A DNA stretch of 6,633 nucleotides from Rhodobiaceae bacterium (GTDB lineage Bacteria > Pseudomonadota > Alphaproteobacteria > RS24), in assembly GCA_002683515.1 (NCBI GenBank), contig NYTN01000063.1, positions 1 through 6,633 on the forward strand, read 5' to 3'. The notes beneath the pieces were generated by a model, which saw only the letters and a list, made by a program, of their open reading frames with translations, had not been told where the DNA came from and ran no database searches. Position 1 is the stretch's first letter. Every line of letters begins with the position of its first letter. Both the position numbers and the translations under genes were made by a program. This document shows positions 1 to 6,369 of the stretch, one piece after another.

Positions 1-438
1 ACTCATTGCAAGGGGTACATCTTCACGAGGGAAATAATCGCCAATAAGAGAAGTGGTGGATGGCGTGAGGGTTGCTTCACCAACACCAACTCCAATGCGG
101 GCAAGAAATATCTGCGAATAGTTTTTGGTCAATCCGCAGATGACCGTCATTAACGACCAGAAAAATATTCCGACCGCGATGATGTGCTTTCGACTTCTGG
201 TATCTGCGAGACCGGCAATTGGGATAGCGGCAAAGGCATAAAACAGAGCATGGATGCCGTACAGCCAACCAATTTGTGTATCTCCCACCCCAAGGTCACG
301 TTGCATGGGGCCAACGACTATGGCTACAATCTGGCGATCCATAAAAGCAACTAGAGATGCGATAATAAGAATAAAAACGACAAACCAAGCATATCGTCTT
401 GTTGGATAGGGCGGATTGTGAGGGTTAGGGCTATTCAT
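1..438 (-). CDS. MFS transporter, N-terminal part (gene runs off left edge)
   Basis: Only the first 146 codons are inside the window; the frame is open to the left edge. The protein is an inner-membrane permease of the major facilitator superfamily. After a proline-rich cytoplasmic start, TM1 spans about residues 17-37 and ends at the family hallmark FMDRQ (D34, R35). TM2 spans about 56-76, then comes the loop 2-3 motif A, GLADTRSRK (76-84), TM3 (86-104) and TM4 with LARIGVGVGEA (112-122). This pattern matches the spinster-like MFS group common in proteobacterial catabolic loci for hydrophobic or aromatic substrates. ATG at 438 lies 4 nt after the SDR stop and has no good Shine-Dalgarno, which suggests translational coupling within one transcript. 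The substrate cannot be read from the sequence; a steroid or bile-acid-like compound is an inference from the neighbours. Confidence 0.9.
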   Translation of the reverse strand, partial: MNSPNPHNPPYPTRRYAWFVVFILIIASLVAFMDRQIVAIVVGPMQRDLGVGDTQIGWLYGIHALFYAFAAIPIAGLADTRSRKHIIAVGIFFWSLMTVICGLTKNYSQIFLARIGVGVGEATLTPSTTSLIGDYFPREDVPLAMS

Positions 439-442
439 ATAT

Positions 443-1501
443 CTAAAACCGTTTTTGATTAATCATTTGCTGGAACATTTCTTCCATGGAGGATTTGAGC
501 GAGTTGTAGCTAAGACCAAGTGCGCTGATGGATTTTGAATTATCGGCACGCCATGGGTGTCCAAAATTTTTGGAAATCATTTTACGTGAGAATGTTTTAT
601 CCACCAATGGCCCGATGAGCCATACAAGCCATTTTGGGAATTCTTTTTTGGGGAGGCTATAATTCGCGTCAAATTTATCTGATAACATTAAGGCGAGATC
701 GAGAAATGAAACAACATCTTTGAAAACTATGTGCCTGCCGCTTGCATCGTCCAGGAATGCGCCACGAATATGTGCATCTGCAACGTCGCGTACATCAACA
801 GTGCCGATTTGAATGGCTGGCACACCGGATTTCATTCGCCCGTCTCCCATGCCACTAATTAAATCGTGAGTCGCTGAGGTCGACTGACCGGAGAGCGAAG
901 GTCCGATAATGAATCCCGGATTTATAACAACCAAGTGCCATTTATCTTGCGTGTCAGCAATTTCCCAAGCCGCTTTTTCTGCACTAACCTTGGAAAAAGA
1001 ATAGGGTTGATGTGTCTCGGAGGACGTTGTGTTCCATACATCTTCAGTCAATATGCCGTCAGGAACATCCTGACAGTCAATCGTATCGCCACATATCGCA
1101 GCGCATGAACTTGTCAGCACAACCCTTTCAACACTTGGCGTTGAACAAACTGTGTTGAGAACATTTTTTGTGCCGCGAACTGCAGGTTCTATCAAATCTT
1201 TTCGCGCATCATTATAATTGGTAATAAAGGGTGAGGCAGTATGGATAACGACCCGGCAGCCTTTCATAGCTTCTGCATAACTTCCATCTTCCAGCAAATC
1301 TGCTTTGAACAAAATTATTTTGCCTTTACCAGTATTCGACAAGGTTTTGAGGTGACCACATTTGGCGTTATCTTCAGGGCTTCGAACTGTTGCGTGAACG
1401 GTTGCCCCTGCATCGACAAGTTGTTTAACCACCCATCCAGCTAAAAACCCTGTTGCCCCCGTCACAAGCACAGGTGAGCTTGTGTCTATTTCTATACGCA
1501 T
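443..1501 (-). CDS. NAD(P)-dependent extended SDR reductase, dihydroflavonol reductase / 3beta-HSD-like
   Basis: A cytoplasmic oxidoreductase of 352 residues in the NAD-dependent epimerase/dehydratase (extended SDR) superfamily. Seen: the Rossmann glycine motif TGATGFLA (14-21), an Arg at the end of beta2 (R40) that favours NADP(H), ADLL (67-70), HTASP (87-91), the catalytic serine region LTSSCAA (S131/S132) and the catalytic YSFSK (Y167, K171). HTASP and the PYSFSK context resemble dihydroflavonol-4-reductase, cinnamoyl-CoA reductase and aldehyde reductase relatives, whose members reduce ketones or aldehydes. The frame is open up to a GTG at 1510, but ATG 1501 is chosen because AAGGTGG lies 5 nt upstream of it. 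It is the first gene of a minus-strand unit with the MFS permease and is divergent from the flavoprotein gene. A hydroxysteroid dehydrogenase role is plausible from context only; flavonoid chemistry is unlikely here. The family call is firm, the substrate is not. Confidence 0.9.
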   Translation of the reverse strand: MRIEIDTSSPVLVTGATGFLAGWVVKQLVDAGATVHATVRSPEDNAKCGHLKTLSNTGKGKIILFKADLLEDGSYAEAMKGCRVVIHTASPFITNYNDARKDLIEPAVRGTKNVLNTVCSTPSVERVVLTSSCAAICGDTIDCQDVPDGILTEDVWNTTSSETHQPYSFSKVSAEKAAWEIADTQDKWHLVVINPGFIIGPSLSGQSTSATHDLISGMGDGRMKSGVPAIQIGTVDVRDVADAHIRGAFLDDASGRHIVFKDVVSFLDLALMLSDKFDANYSLPKKEFPKWLVWLIGPLVDKTFSRKMISKNFGHPWRADNSKSISALGLSYNSLKSSMEEMFQQMINQKRF

Positions 1502-1506
1502 ATTTA

Positions 1507-1513
1507 CCACCTT
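1507..1513 (-). promoter_or_regulatory. Ribosome-binding site that decides the SDR start
   Basis: The minus strand reads AAGGTGG, 5 nt before ATG 1501. The alternative GTG start at 1510 would fall inside this site, so ATG 1501 is preferred. Confidence 0.7.
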
Positions 1514-1613
1514 AACTTACTCACCCTTAAATCTACATTTTCAAAGGTCTAGGATATCTAGTTAAACTGAACATGCTCAACTTGTCACGTTGCTATTTTT
1601 TTGGGTTCAGGCT

Positions 1614-1635
1614 TTAATCGTTCCCGTTCGATTAA
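1614..1635. promoter_or_regulatory. Candidate operator: inverted repeat in the divergent intergenic region
   Basis: TTAATCG (1614-1620) and CGATTAA (1629-1635) form a perfect 7-bp inverted repeat with an 8-bp spacer. A second, overlapping inverted repeat is CCGTT (1624-1628) with AACGG (1634-1638). The site lies about 50 bp before the flavoprotein start and about 110 bp before the SDR start, inside the only divergent intergenic region of the window. Its size and symmetry suit a dimeric repressor such as a TetR- or GntR-type protein (inference). It does not match the actinobacterial KstR consensus as I remember it. No regulator gene is visible here. I found no convincing -35/-10 pair on either strand in 1502-1687. 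Confidence 0.4.
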
Positions 1636-1670
1636 CGGTATTAAATGCGGTTTAGTTTTGGAAAGATAAC

Positions 1671-1677
1671 GGAGAGG
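1671..1677 (+). promoter_or_regulatory. Ribosome-binding site of the KstD-like gene
   Basis: GGAGAGG ends 10 nt before ATG 1688. The spacing is slightly long but acceptable, and it supports that start codon. Confidence 0.55.
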
Positions 1678-1687
1678 ATTCTGACCA

Positions 1688-3379
1688 ATGGCAGAGGGAT
1701 GGGATAAAGAAGTAGATGTTTTGGTTGTTGGTTCAGGCGCGGGGGGCATGTTGAATGCTCTGGTTGCATCAAGCAACCGAAATGATGTTTTAATAATAGA
1801 AAAAGCGCCACTCTGGGGAGGTAGCTCCGCAACTTCCGGCGCAGGTATTTGGATTCCTGGCAGTCACATTGCTAAAGAGGCGGGATTTGATGACAATCTA
1901 GACGATGCTTATAAATACATCCGTGCCTTGTCTGCGGATAATGTTCCAGATGAAAACATCCGTGCCTATATCGATCAGGCCGCGCCCATGTTAAAATGGC
2001 TCGTTGACAATACACCAGTAGATTATCTTGCCTTTCCTTATCCGGATTATCATGCTGAAAACCCTGGCGGGTCGCCTGAAGGCTTCCGGACTCATATGCC
2101 ATTACCTTTGCACGGGCGTGATTTAGGCAAAGATGTGCGTACGCTTCGCTTTGCCAATCCTGCGGCAAGTCTGTTTGGTTATCTTAATTGGCACTTTGAT
2201 GAGACCCACGCCATTCTCTATCGTCAACCAGGCTGGTTTACCGGCTTGGTCAAAAGCCTTGCGCGTTACTGGCTGGATTTACCTTTCCGTTTCACATCAC
2301 GAAAAGACCGCCGACTTACATTGGGTAATTCTCTGGCAGGTGGTTTGCGGATGGCACTGAATGAAAAAAATGTCCCGCTTTGGCTCGAGTCGCCATTGGT
2401 GGAACTTATTGAGACCGGTGGCAAGGTCGAAGGTGCCGTTGTTAATCACAAAGGTCAGGATATAAGGGTAAAAGCTCGAAAAGGTGTTGTTTTGGCTGCC
2501 GGTGGTTTTGAAAAAAACGCCCAAATGCGTGAAGAAAACCTCCCGCTTTATCCAAACGCTCCGTATTCTGGTGGTGTTACCTCCAACACGGGAGACAGCA
2601 TTCGGGCAGGAATGGCGATTGATGCGGATACCATGAATATGCAGTCTACATGGGCTGCACCTGTATTTTATATCCCTGGCGAAGACAGAGGCAGACTATC
2701 AACCATTGAACGCGCTCTACCGGGCTGTATCATGGTTAACCAAAAGGGTGAACGTTATCTCAATGAGGCGGCCTCTTATCACGTCACAGGGCAGGATATG
2801 GCACGTCGCCATAAAGAGCATGGCGACAGTTCCCCAAGCTGGATGATTTTTGACAATAAGTATCGTCAGACATTCCCGATGGGGCCGCTTTATCCGATTG
2901 TACCAAACTGGTTACATAAAAAAGGCATAAGATCGATTTTGAAAAAAGCCGGTACAATTGAGGGATTGGCTCAAAAAATTGATGTTGATACCTCCGCTCT
3001 GGCCGCAACGTTGATGCGCTTTAACGAAAATGCCGAAAAAGGTGTCGATCCTGATTTTCATCGAGGCGAGGCCGCCTATGACCGCATGTATGGTGACCCA
3101 CGCCAACAACCTAATCCGAATTTGCGCCCTCTGTCGAAAGGGCCCTATTACGCCATGCCTATTTATCCTGGAGATATTGGGACTAATGGCGGTCTTTTGA
3201 CCAATGACAAAGCACAAGTCATTAAGAAGAACGGCGAGCCAATCGATGGGCTTTATGCGATTGGGAATAATGCAGCATCTTCTATGGGTGAAAGCTATCC
3301 GGGTGCGGGGGTTACAATTGGTCCGGCTTTGACATTCGGTTATATAGCTGCTCGGCATATGTCGGGTTCAAATGACTAA
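1688..3379 (+). CDS. FAD-dependent 3-ketosteroid dehydrogenase-like flavoprotein (KstD/TesH/TesI family)
   Basis: A 563-residue flavoprotein of the succinate dehydrogenase/fumarate reductase flavoprotein superfamily. Seen: the FAD dinucleotide motif VVGSGAGG (13-20) with E38 ending beta2, WGGSSATSGAGIWIP (43-57), AAGGFE (270-275), PGDIGTNGG (494-502) and a C-terminal YPGAGVTIGPA (from Y537) leading into FGYIAARH. These blocks and their order are those of 3-ketosteroid Delta1-dehydrogenases. In the Rhodococcus KstD1 structure the catalytic residues are three tyrosines and a glycine; Y537 and G541 here fit the C-terminal Tyr/Gly pair. Y121 (or Y118) in YPDYHAENPGG and Y364 in NEAASY are candidates for the other two. 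Known family chemistry: removal of hydrogens from ring A of 3-ketosteroids, either C1-C2 (KstD/TesH) or C4-C5 (TesI-type). The sequence alone does not choose between these. It is the first gene of the plus-strand run. No signal peptide or membrane segment is evident. Confidence 0.85.
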   Translation: MAEGWDKEVDVLVVGSGAGGMLNALVASSNRNDVLIIEKAPLWGGSSATSGAGIWIPGSHIAKEAGFDDNLDDAYKYIRALSADNVPDENIRAYIDQAAPMLKWLVDNTPVDYLAFPYPDYHAENPGGSPEGFRTHMPLPLHGRDLGKDVRTLRFANPAASLFGYLNWHFDETHAILYRQPGWFTGLVKSLARYWLDLPFRFTSRKDRRLTLGNSLAGGLRMALNEKNVPLWLESPLVELIETGGKVEGAVVNHKGQDIRVKARKGVVLAAGGFEKNAQMREENLPLYPNAPYSGGVTSNTGDSIRAGMAIDADTMNMQSTWAAPVFYIPGEDRGRLSTIERALPGCIMVNQKGERYLNEAASYHVTGQDMARRHKEHGDSSPSWMIFDNKYRQTFPMGPLYPIVPNWLHKKGIRSILKKAGTIEGLAQKIDVDTSALAATLMRFNENAEKGVDPDFHRGEAAYDRMYGDPRQQPNPNLRPLSKGPYYAMPIYPGDIGTNGGLLTNDKAQVIKKNGEPIDGLYAIGNNAASSMGESYPGAGVTIGPALTFGYIAARHMSGSND

Positions 3380-3416
3380 GTTGAGAAGCAAAAAATTATA
3401 GCGTGCCTCTATCTCT

Positions 3417-4247
3417 ATGAAACTGGCGCTTGATCATCTCACCATCATCGATGCGACCCCAATAGATTTGGTTCGGGCGGCGGAGGCGACACAATGTGAG
3501 AGCTTTTGCCTATTTATGCAGTCGCTTGATGTGTTGCCACGCATGCCTGAGTTTAATCTGATTGGTAACTCCGCTGAGCAACGTGAACTCAAAGCAGCAA
3601 TGCAAGCAGCATCTGTAAAACTGGATGTAGCTTATCCTTTCACACTGGGTGGGCGAACAGACGTCAAGGATTTCCAGCCCAGGCTGGAATGCGCAGCCTT
3701 TTTGGAAGCTGAATTTGTCAACGCCCTAGTTTATGACCGCGATGATGCACGCCGTGAGGATAATTTTCTAACATTTGCCGAAATGGCTCAGCAACAAGGA
3801 TTAAAAGTCGTTGTAGAGTTTTTTCCTGCCTCTCAAATTGTGTCGTTGGATGATGCTTTGGCACTAGTGCGCCTAGCGGATAGACCATATGAGGTCGGCG
3901 TGAATATTGATTTACTCCATCTCATGCGCTCAGGGGCGGCGCTGGAAGATTTGAAAGCCGCGCCGGATGCCTTTATTCTCTTCGCTCAGATTTGCGATGC
4001 GCCTCTTGAACCCCATCTGACGAGGGACGAAGAAGCCTCGGCGCAACGATCTCTTGCTGGGGAAGGTGGTTTTGATTTACCCGGATTTGTGGCGGCACTG
4101 CCGTTTCATTGTAAGATGAGTGTTGAGATACCTCAAGAGAATGCCATTCTGTTGGGTGAGTCCGTGATAGAGCGTGCGCAAAATGCTGTCAGAAGTGTCC
4201 AGCAAATTTGTTATCGCTATACGACAGTAAATAAAACGGCATTCTGA
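3417..4247 (+). CDS. Sugar phosphate isomerase/epimerase-type TIM barrel protein, role unknown
   Basis: A 276-residue protein of the xylose isomerase-like TIM barrel superfamily (also IolE, AP endonuclease 2). The recognisable pattern is in the second half: VVVEFFP (E134), VNIDLLHLMRSG (D165, H168), FAQICDAP (Q191, D194), then RSLAGEGGFDLPGF and SVEIP (E237). E134, D165 and E237 are plausible divalent-metal ligands of this fold, and Q191 stands where many relatives have histidine. The arrangement suggests an active isomerase, epimerase or dehydratase-like enzyme on a small hydroxylated or keto substrate (inference). It starts 37 nt after the flavoprotein stop. ATG 3417 has no visible Shine-Dalgarno; an in-frame TAG just upstream (3399-3401) leaves little room for an earlier start. 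Its placement between a KstD-like gene and ipdAB suggests a function in the same pathway, but I know of no assigned steroid step for this family. Confidence 0.8.
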   Translation: MKLALDHLTIIDATPIDLVRAAEATQCESFCLFMQSLDVLPRMPEFNLIGNSAEQRELKAAMQAASVKLDVAYPFTLGGRTDVKDFQPRLECAAFLEAEFVNALVYDRDDARREDNFLTFAEMAQQQGLKVVVEFFPASQIVSLDDALALVRLADRPYEVGVNIDLLHLMRSGAALEDLKAAPDAFILFAQICDAPLEPHLTRDEEASAQRSLAGEGGFDLPGFVAALPFHCKMSVEIPQENAILLGESVIERAQNAVRSVQQICYRYTTVNKTAF

Positions 4248-4259
4248 TTGATTGTAGTG

Positions 4260-4317
4260 AGAAGTTTTGTTAACCACTCTAAGTCAAGAATGTCTTTCAG
4301 CATACTTCTTTTTTTTT
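4260..4317 (+). terminator. Weak hairpin plus 9-T run between the TIM barrel gene and ipdA
   Basis: AGAAGT (4260-4265) can pair with ACTTCT (4304-4309) over a long loop containing a smaller AAGA/TCTT stem, and nine T residues follow (4309-4317). The T run resembles the tail of an intrinsic terminator, but the stem is short and AT-rich. It may cause partial termination or nothing at all. The gap from the TIM gene stop to ipdA (4248-4356, 109 bp) holds no other recognisable signal; I found no convincing promoter in it. Confidence 0.25.
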
Positions 4318-4343
4318 GGAATGTAACTGTTGAACAAAAAACT

Positions 4344-4350
4344 AAAGGAG
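4344..4350 (+). promoter_or_regulatory. Ribosome-binding site that decides the ipdA start (GTG)
   Basis: AAAGGAG lies 6 nt before GTG 4357. The longer frame would begin at TTG 4330, which has no Shine-Dalgarno and would place this strong site inside the coding region. Confidence 0.75.
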
Positions 4351-4356
4351 CATCCG

Positions 4357-5256
4357 GTGAGCACAGAACCAAGCGATGATTTCAGTAAAGTAGAAACACC
4401 ATCCGAGATAATCAGCCGATTGGAAGATGGGATGACAATAGGTATTGGTGGCTGGGCGACACGAAGGAAACCCATGGCGCTGGTTCGTGAGATACTTAAA
4501 TCCGACCTTAAAGATTTGACGCTAGTTTCTTATGGAGGGCCGGATGTTGGGCTCTTATGCGCCGCAGGTAAAATTAAAAGGTTGATTTTTGCTTTTGTCA
4601 GTCTTGACCAGTATCCGCTTGATCCACATTTTCGGGCAGCTCGTCAATCGGGACAGATTGAAGTCTGGGAATTGGATGAAGGTATGCTGCATTGGGGCTT
4701 ACGTGCCGCAGCGATGGATTTGCCGTTTCTGCCGACCCGTATCGGCATCGGTACAGATATTATTAATCAACCGGGCTTTAAGCTTATTGATAGCCCTTAT
4801 GAGGATGGTGAAACATTCGTTGCCATGCCGGCAATTAATCTTGATGCGGCGCTGATACATGCTCATCGCTCGGACGTAAAAGGAAACATCCTCACCATGT
4901 CACCCGACCCATTTTTCGATGAGTTGTTTTCCCGCGCCGCGTTTCATACTTATGCGAGCGTAGAAAAAATTGTTATGACGTCTGAATTGGATATACCGAC
5001 TAATGCCCGTTTTGCACTTGTAGAACGCGCCAGAATTACGGCTGTTACTGAAACGCCGTTTGGAGCGCATCCTACAAGTGCTGCGCCGGATTATCATTTG
5101 GATTTGAAGCATATCAAAAGCTATGTCGAAGGTGCGGCTTCACCTGAAGCTTGGGATGCATATAAAACAGCTTATTTGTTAAGCACTCATGCGGATTATG
5201 TCGACGCTGTTGGTGGGGCTGACACAATTGGTGCTATCGCCAAGCCGGTTTATTAG
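4357..5256 (+). CDS. ipdA: IpdA-like alpha subunit of the steroid ring-opening CoA-ester hydrolase
   Basis: 299 residues from GTG 4357, close to the length of actinobacterial IpdA; the fold is that of class I CoA-transferase alpha subunits. Seen blocks match IpdA of Mycobacterium tuberculosis as I recall it: GMTIGIGGWATRRKPMALVR (25-44), YGGPDVGLLCAAGKIKR (59-75), FVSLD (80-84), ELDEGML (105-111), then LPFLPTR, MPAINLDAA and AAPDYH. Known role: IpdA and IpdB form a hydrolase, not a CoA transferase, that opens the last steroid ring in COCHEA-CoA, a late C/D-ring intermediate of sterol catabolism. Homologues in Comamonas are called ScdL1/ScdL2. E108 in DEGM is close in position to the IpdA glutamate reported as important for hydrolysis (from memory). 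It acts in the cytoplasm and is followed after 21 nt by ipdB, so the two are surely co-expressed. Confidence 0.9.
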   Translation: MSTEPSDDFSKVETPSEIISRLEDGMTIGIGGWATRRKPMALVREILKSDLKDLTLVSYGGPDVGLLCAAGKIKRLIFAFVSLDQYPLDPHFRAARQSGQIEVWELDEGMLHWGLRAAAMDLPFLPTRIGIGTDIINQPGFKLIDSPYEDGETFVAMPAINLDAALIHAHRSDVKGNILTMSPDPFFDELFSRAAFHTYASVEKIVMTSELDIPTNARFALVERARITAVTETPFGAHPTSAAPDYHLDLKHIKSYVEGAASPEAWDAYKTAYLLSTHADYVDAVGGADTIGAIAKPVY

Positions 5257-5267
5257 GCCGCTATAAT

Positions 5268-5273
5268 GGAGAG
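5268..5273 (+). promoter_or_regulatory. Ribosome-binding site that decides the ipdB start
   Basis: GGAGAG (GGAG 6 nt before ATG 5278) is a good site. The earlier in-frame ATG 5266 overlaps it and has only weak upstream complementarity, so ATG 5278 is preferred. Confidence 0.65.
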
Positions 5274-5277
5274 CATA

Positions 5278-6069
5278 ATGACTGATTACAATTGTTCACT
5301 GGCTGATTTGATTATCAATGCATGTGCTGAGGCGTGGCGTGATGATGGAGAGTTAATGGCTACAGGTATCGGCCCTTTGCCACGGTTAGGTGCGAGCCTA
5401 GCTAAAGTTAGTTTTAATCCGCTTCTGCAACTCACTGATGGGGAAAACTATTATGCCGACGCGCCTGTACCACCCGGTAAACGACACGCTGAGCCTGTTT
5501 ATGAGGGCTATGCTAACTATGACAGGGTGTTTTCAGCACTTTGGGGTGGGCGCAGGCATTCTATGGTCAGTCCGGTTCAGCTTGATAGATTTGGACAAGC
5601 AAATATTTCATCTATTGGTGACCGCGCCGCGCCGAAAGTCGCCATGCTGGGTGCCAGAGGCTTTCCGGGGAATTCCATTTACCATCCCAACAGTTTCTTC
5701 ATTCCTAATCATAGCACACGCAGTTTTGTGGCGGATGAAGTCGATTTTGTCTGTATGGCTGGATACAACCCTGAGCGCTACTTGAAAGGCACCCCGCCTA
5801 AAGGTTTAGATTTACGTATCATTGTTTCGGACTTGTGTGTAATGGACTTTAATGGTCCTGATAAGTCTATTCGTGTTGTGTCACTTCATCCTGGTGTGAG
5901 TTTCGCGCAGGTTCAGGAAAATACTGGCTTTGAATTAAGCAAAGCTTCCGACACTCTGCCGCTGACACCGGCCCCATCAAAAGCTCATATGGCTCTACTT
6001 GAGACACTTGACCCAAATAATGTGCGCGGGTCGGTTCTTAAGGATAATCCACCCGCCATAAGGAATTAA
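5278..6069 (+). CDS. ipdB: IpdB-like beta subunit of the steroid ring-opening CoA-ester hydrolase
   Basis: 263 residues from ATG 5278, similar to the length of known IpdB. It has the fold of class I CoA-transferase beta subunits. Seen: RDDGELM (21-27), LTDGE (52-56), GGRRH (90-94), QLDRFGQANIS (101-111), GARGFPGN (125-132), DFNGPDKS and VVSLHPG (200-206). RDxGE, LTDGE, GRRH, VDRxGxxNIS, RGxPGN and VSLHPG are shared with mycobacterial IpdB as I recall it. The partner subunit IpdA is encoded 21 nt upstream. The region where true CoA transferases carry the nucleophilic glutamate instead reads LTDGE here, as in IpdB, consistent with hydrolase rather than transferase chemistry (inference). It is the last gene of the plus-strand run; nothing coding follows before the convergent gene. 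Confidence 0.9.
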   Translation: MTDYNCSLADLIINACAEAWRDDGELMATGIGPLPRLGASLAKVSFNPLLQLTDGENYYADAPVPPGKRHAEPVYEGYANYDRVFSALWGGRRHSMVSPVQLDRFGQANISSIGDRAAPKVAMLGARGFPGNSIYHPNSFFIPNHSTRSFVADEVDFVCMAGYNPERYLKGTPPKGLDLRIIVSDLCVMDFNGPDKSIRVVSLHPGVSFAQVQENTGFELSKASDTLPLTPAPSKAHMALLETLDPNNVRGSVLKDNPPAIRN

Positions 6070-6083
6070 GAGTAACTCAGAAA

Positions 6084-6111
6084 AACGGCACCAAGCTGAG
6101 ATGTTGCCGTT
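6084..6111 (+). terminator. Hairpin 14 bp after ipdB, weak terminator candidate
   Basis: AACGGCA (6084-6090) pairs with TGCCGTT (6105-6111), a 7-bp stem with a 14-nt loop. An overlapping alternative stem, CTCAG (6076-6080) with CTGAG (6096-6100), cannot form at the same time. No T run follows, so it is not a textbook intrinsic terminator; its position right after the operon is the main support. Confidence 0.35.
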
Positions 6112-6321
6112 ATAAACCTTGTGGGACAAGTTTTCCCTCCTGCAACAAAAAATTAATAGGTAATCTAATTTATCGAACAGTGCAGTTTTTCATTGCCATT
6201 TAAACTTTTAGTAACAATGAAGACAAAATTATTAATCAAACTCTGAGAGTAATGACGTGACGGTCTCAAGAAAAAGCCGTCAATTTATCAATAAAAACAC
6301 GCAAACGCAGGAGAAGATCTG

Positions 6322-6369
6322 AGTTTTAGATTTTGAGTGCTTGATAATAGTACTCAAAAGAGGAAAACT
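6322..6369. repeat. Long imperfect inverted repeat directly after the cNMP-domain gene stop
   Basis: The inner stem pairs 6331-6341 with 6349-6359 (11 pairs, one G-T wobble, 7-nt loop). The outer stem pairs AGTTTT (6322-6327) with AAAACT (6364-6369), across an internal loop of 3 and 4 nt. It abuts the TAA of the minus-strand gene, so a terminator or 3' stabilising hairpin for that gene is likely. It is AT-rich and lacks a clean T tail on either strand. Confidence 0.5.

Larger units (their letters stand above)
6070..6369. other. Convergent intergenic region with no gene
   Basis: This AT-rich 300-bp stretch separates the end of ipdB from the end of the minus-strand cNMP-domain gene. I find no credible coding frame; the longest ATG frame noticed (ATG 6218) stops after nine codons. 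It holds three inverted repeats: 6084-6111, 6258-6282 (TGACGG with CCGTCA, 13-nt loop) and 6322-6369. Since both flanking genes end here, the hairpins most likely serve termination or 3' end protection rather than initiation (inference). Confidence 0.6.

Noticed and set aside
77..268. Minus-strand 63-codon open frame
   Set aside because: It lies in another frame inside the MFS permease gene, whose frame has clear family motifs; its own product has no recognisable pattern.
1550..1562. CTAG-GATAT-CTAG symmetric element in the divergent region
   Set aside because: The arms are only four bases and each is self-palindromic, so the symmetry carries little information; the 1614-1635 repeat is a better operator candidate.
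1502..1687. Sigma70 promoters for the divergent genes
   Set aside because: Some partial boxes occur (for example TTGAGC with an AT-rich region 17 nt on, minus strand), but none has both boxes convincing at proper spacing.
1585..1832. Two overlapping minus-strand frames across the flavoprotein start and intergenic region
   Set aside because: No Shine-Dalgarno, no family resemblance, and they overlap the FAD-motif coding start on the other strand.
2912..3358. Minus-strand 148-codon open frame antisense to the flavoprotein gene
   Set aside because: It overlaps the conserved C-terminal half of the KstD-like protein and its translation is rich in Cys, Arg and Ile with no domain pattern, typical of an antisense shadow.
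5438..5785. Plus-strand 115-codon open frame
   Set aside because: It is a shifted frame wholly inside ipdB, which has conserved motifs along this stretch.
4357..6069. Ordinary 3-oxoacid or glutaconate CoA-transferase pair
   Set aside because: The fold is the same, but the GGWATRRKPMA, YGGPDVGLLC, LTDGE and VSLHPG blocks match IpdA and IpdB rather than ScoA/ScoB, PcaI/PcaJ or GctA/GctB.
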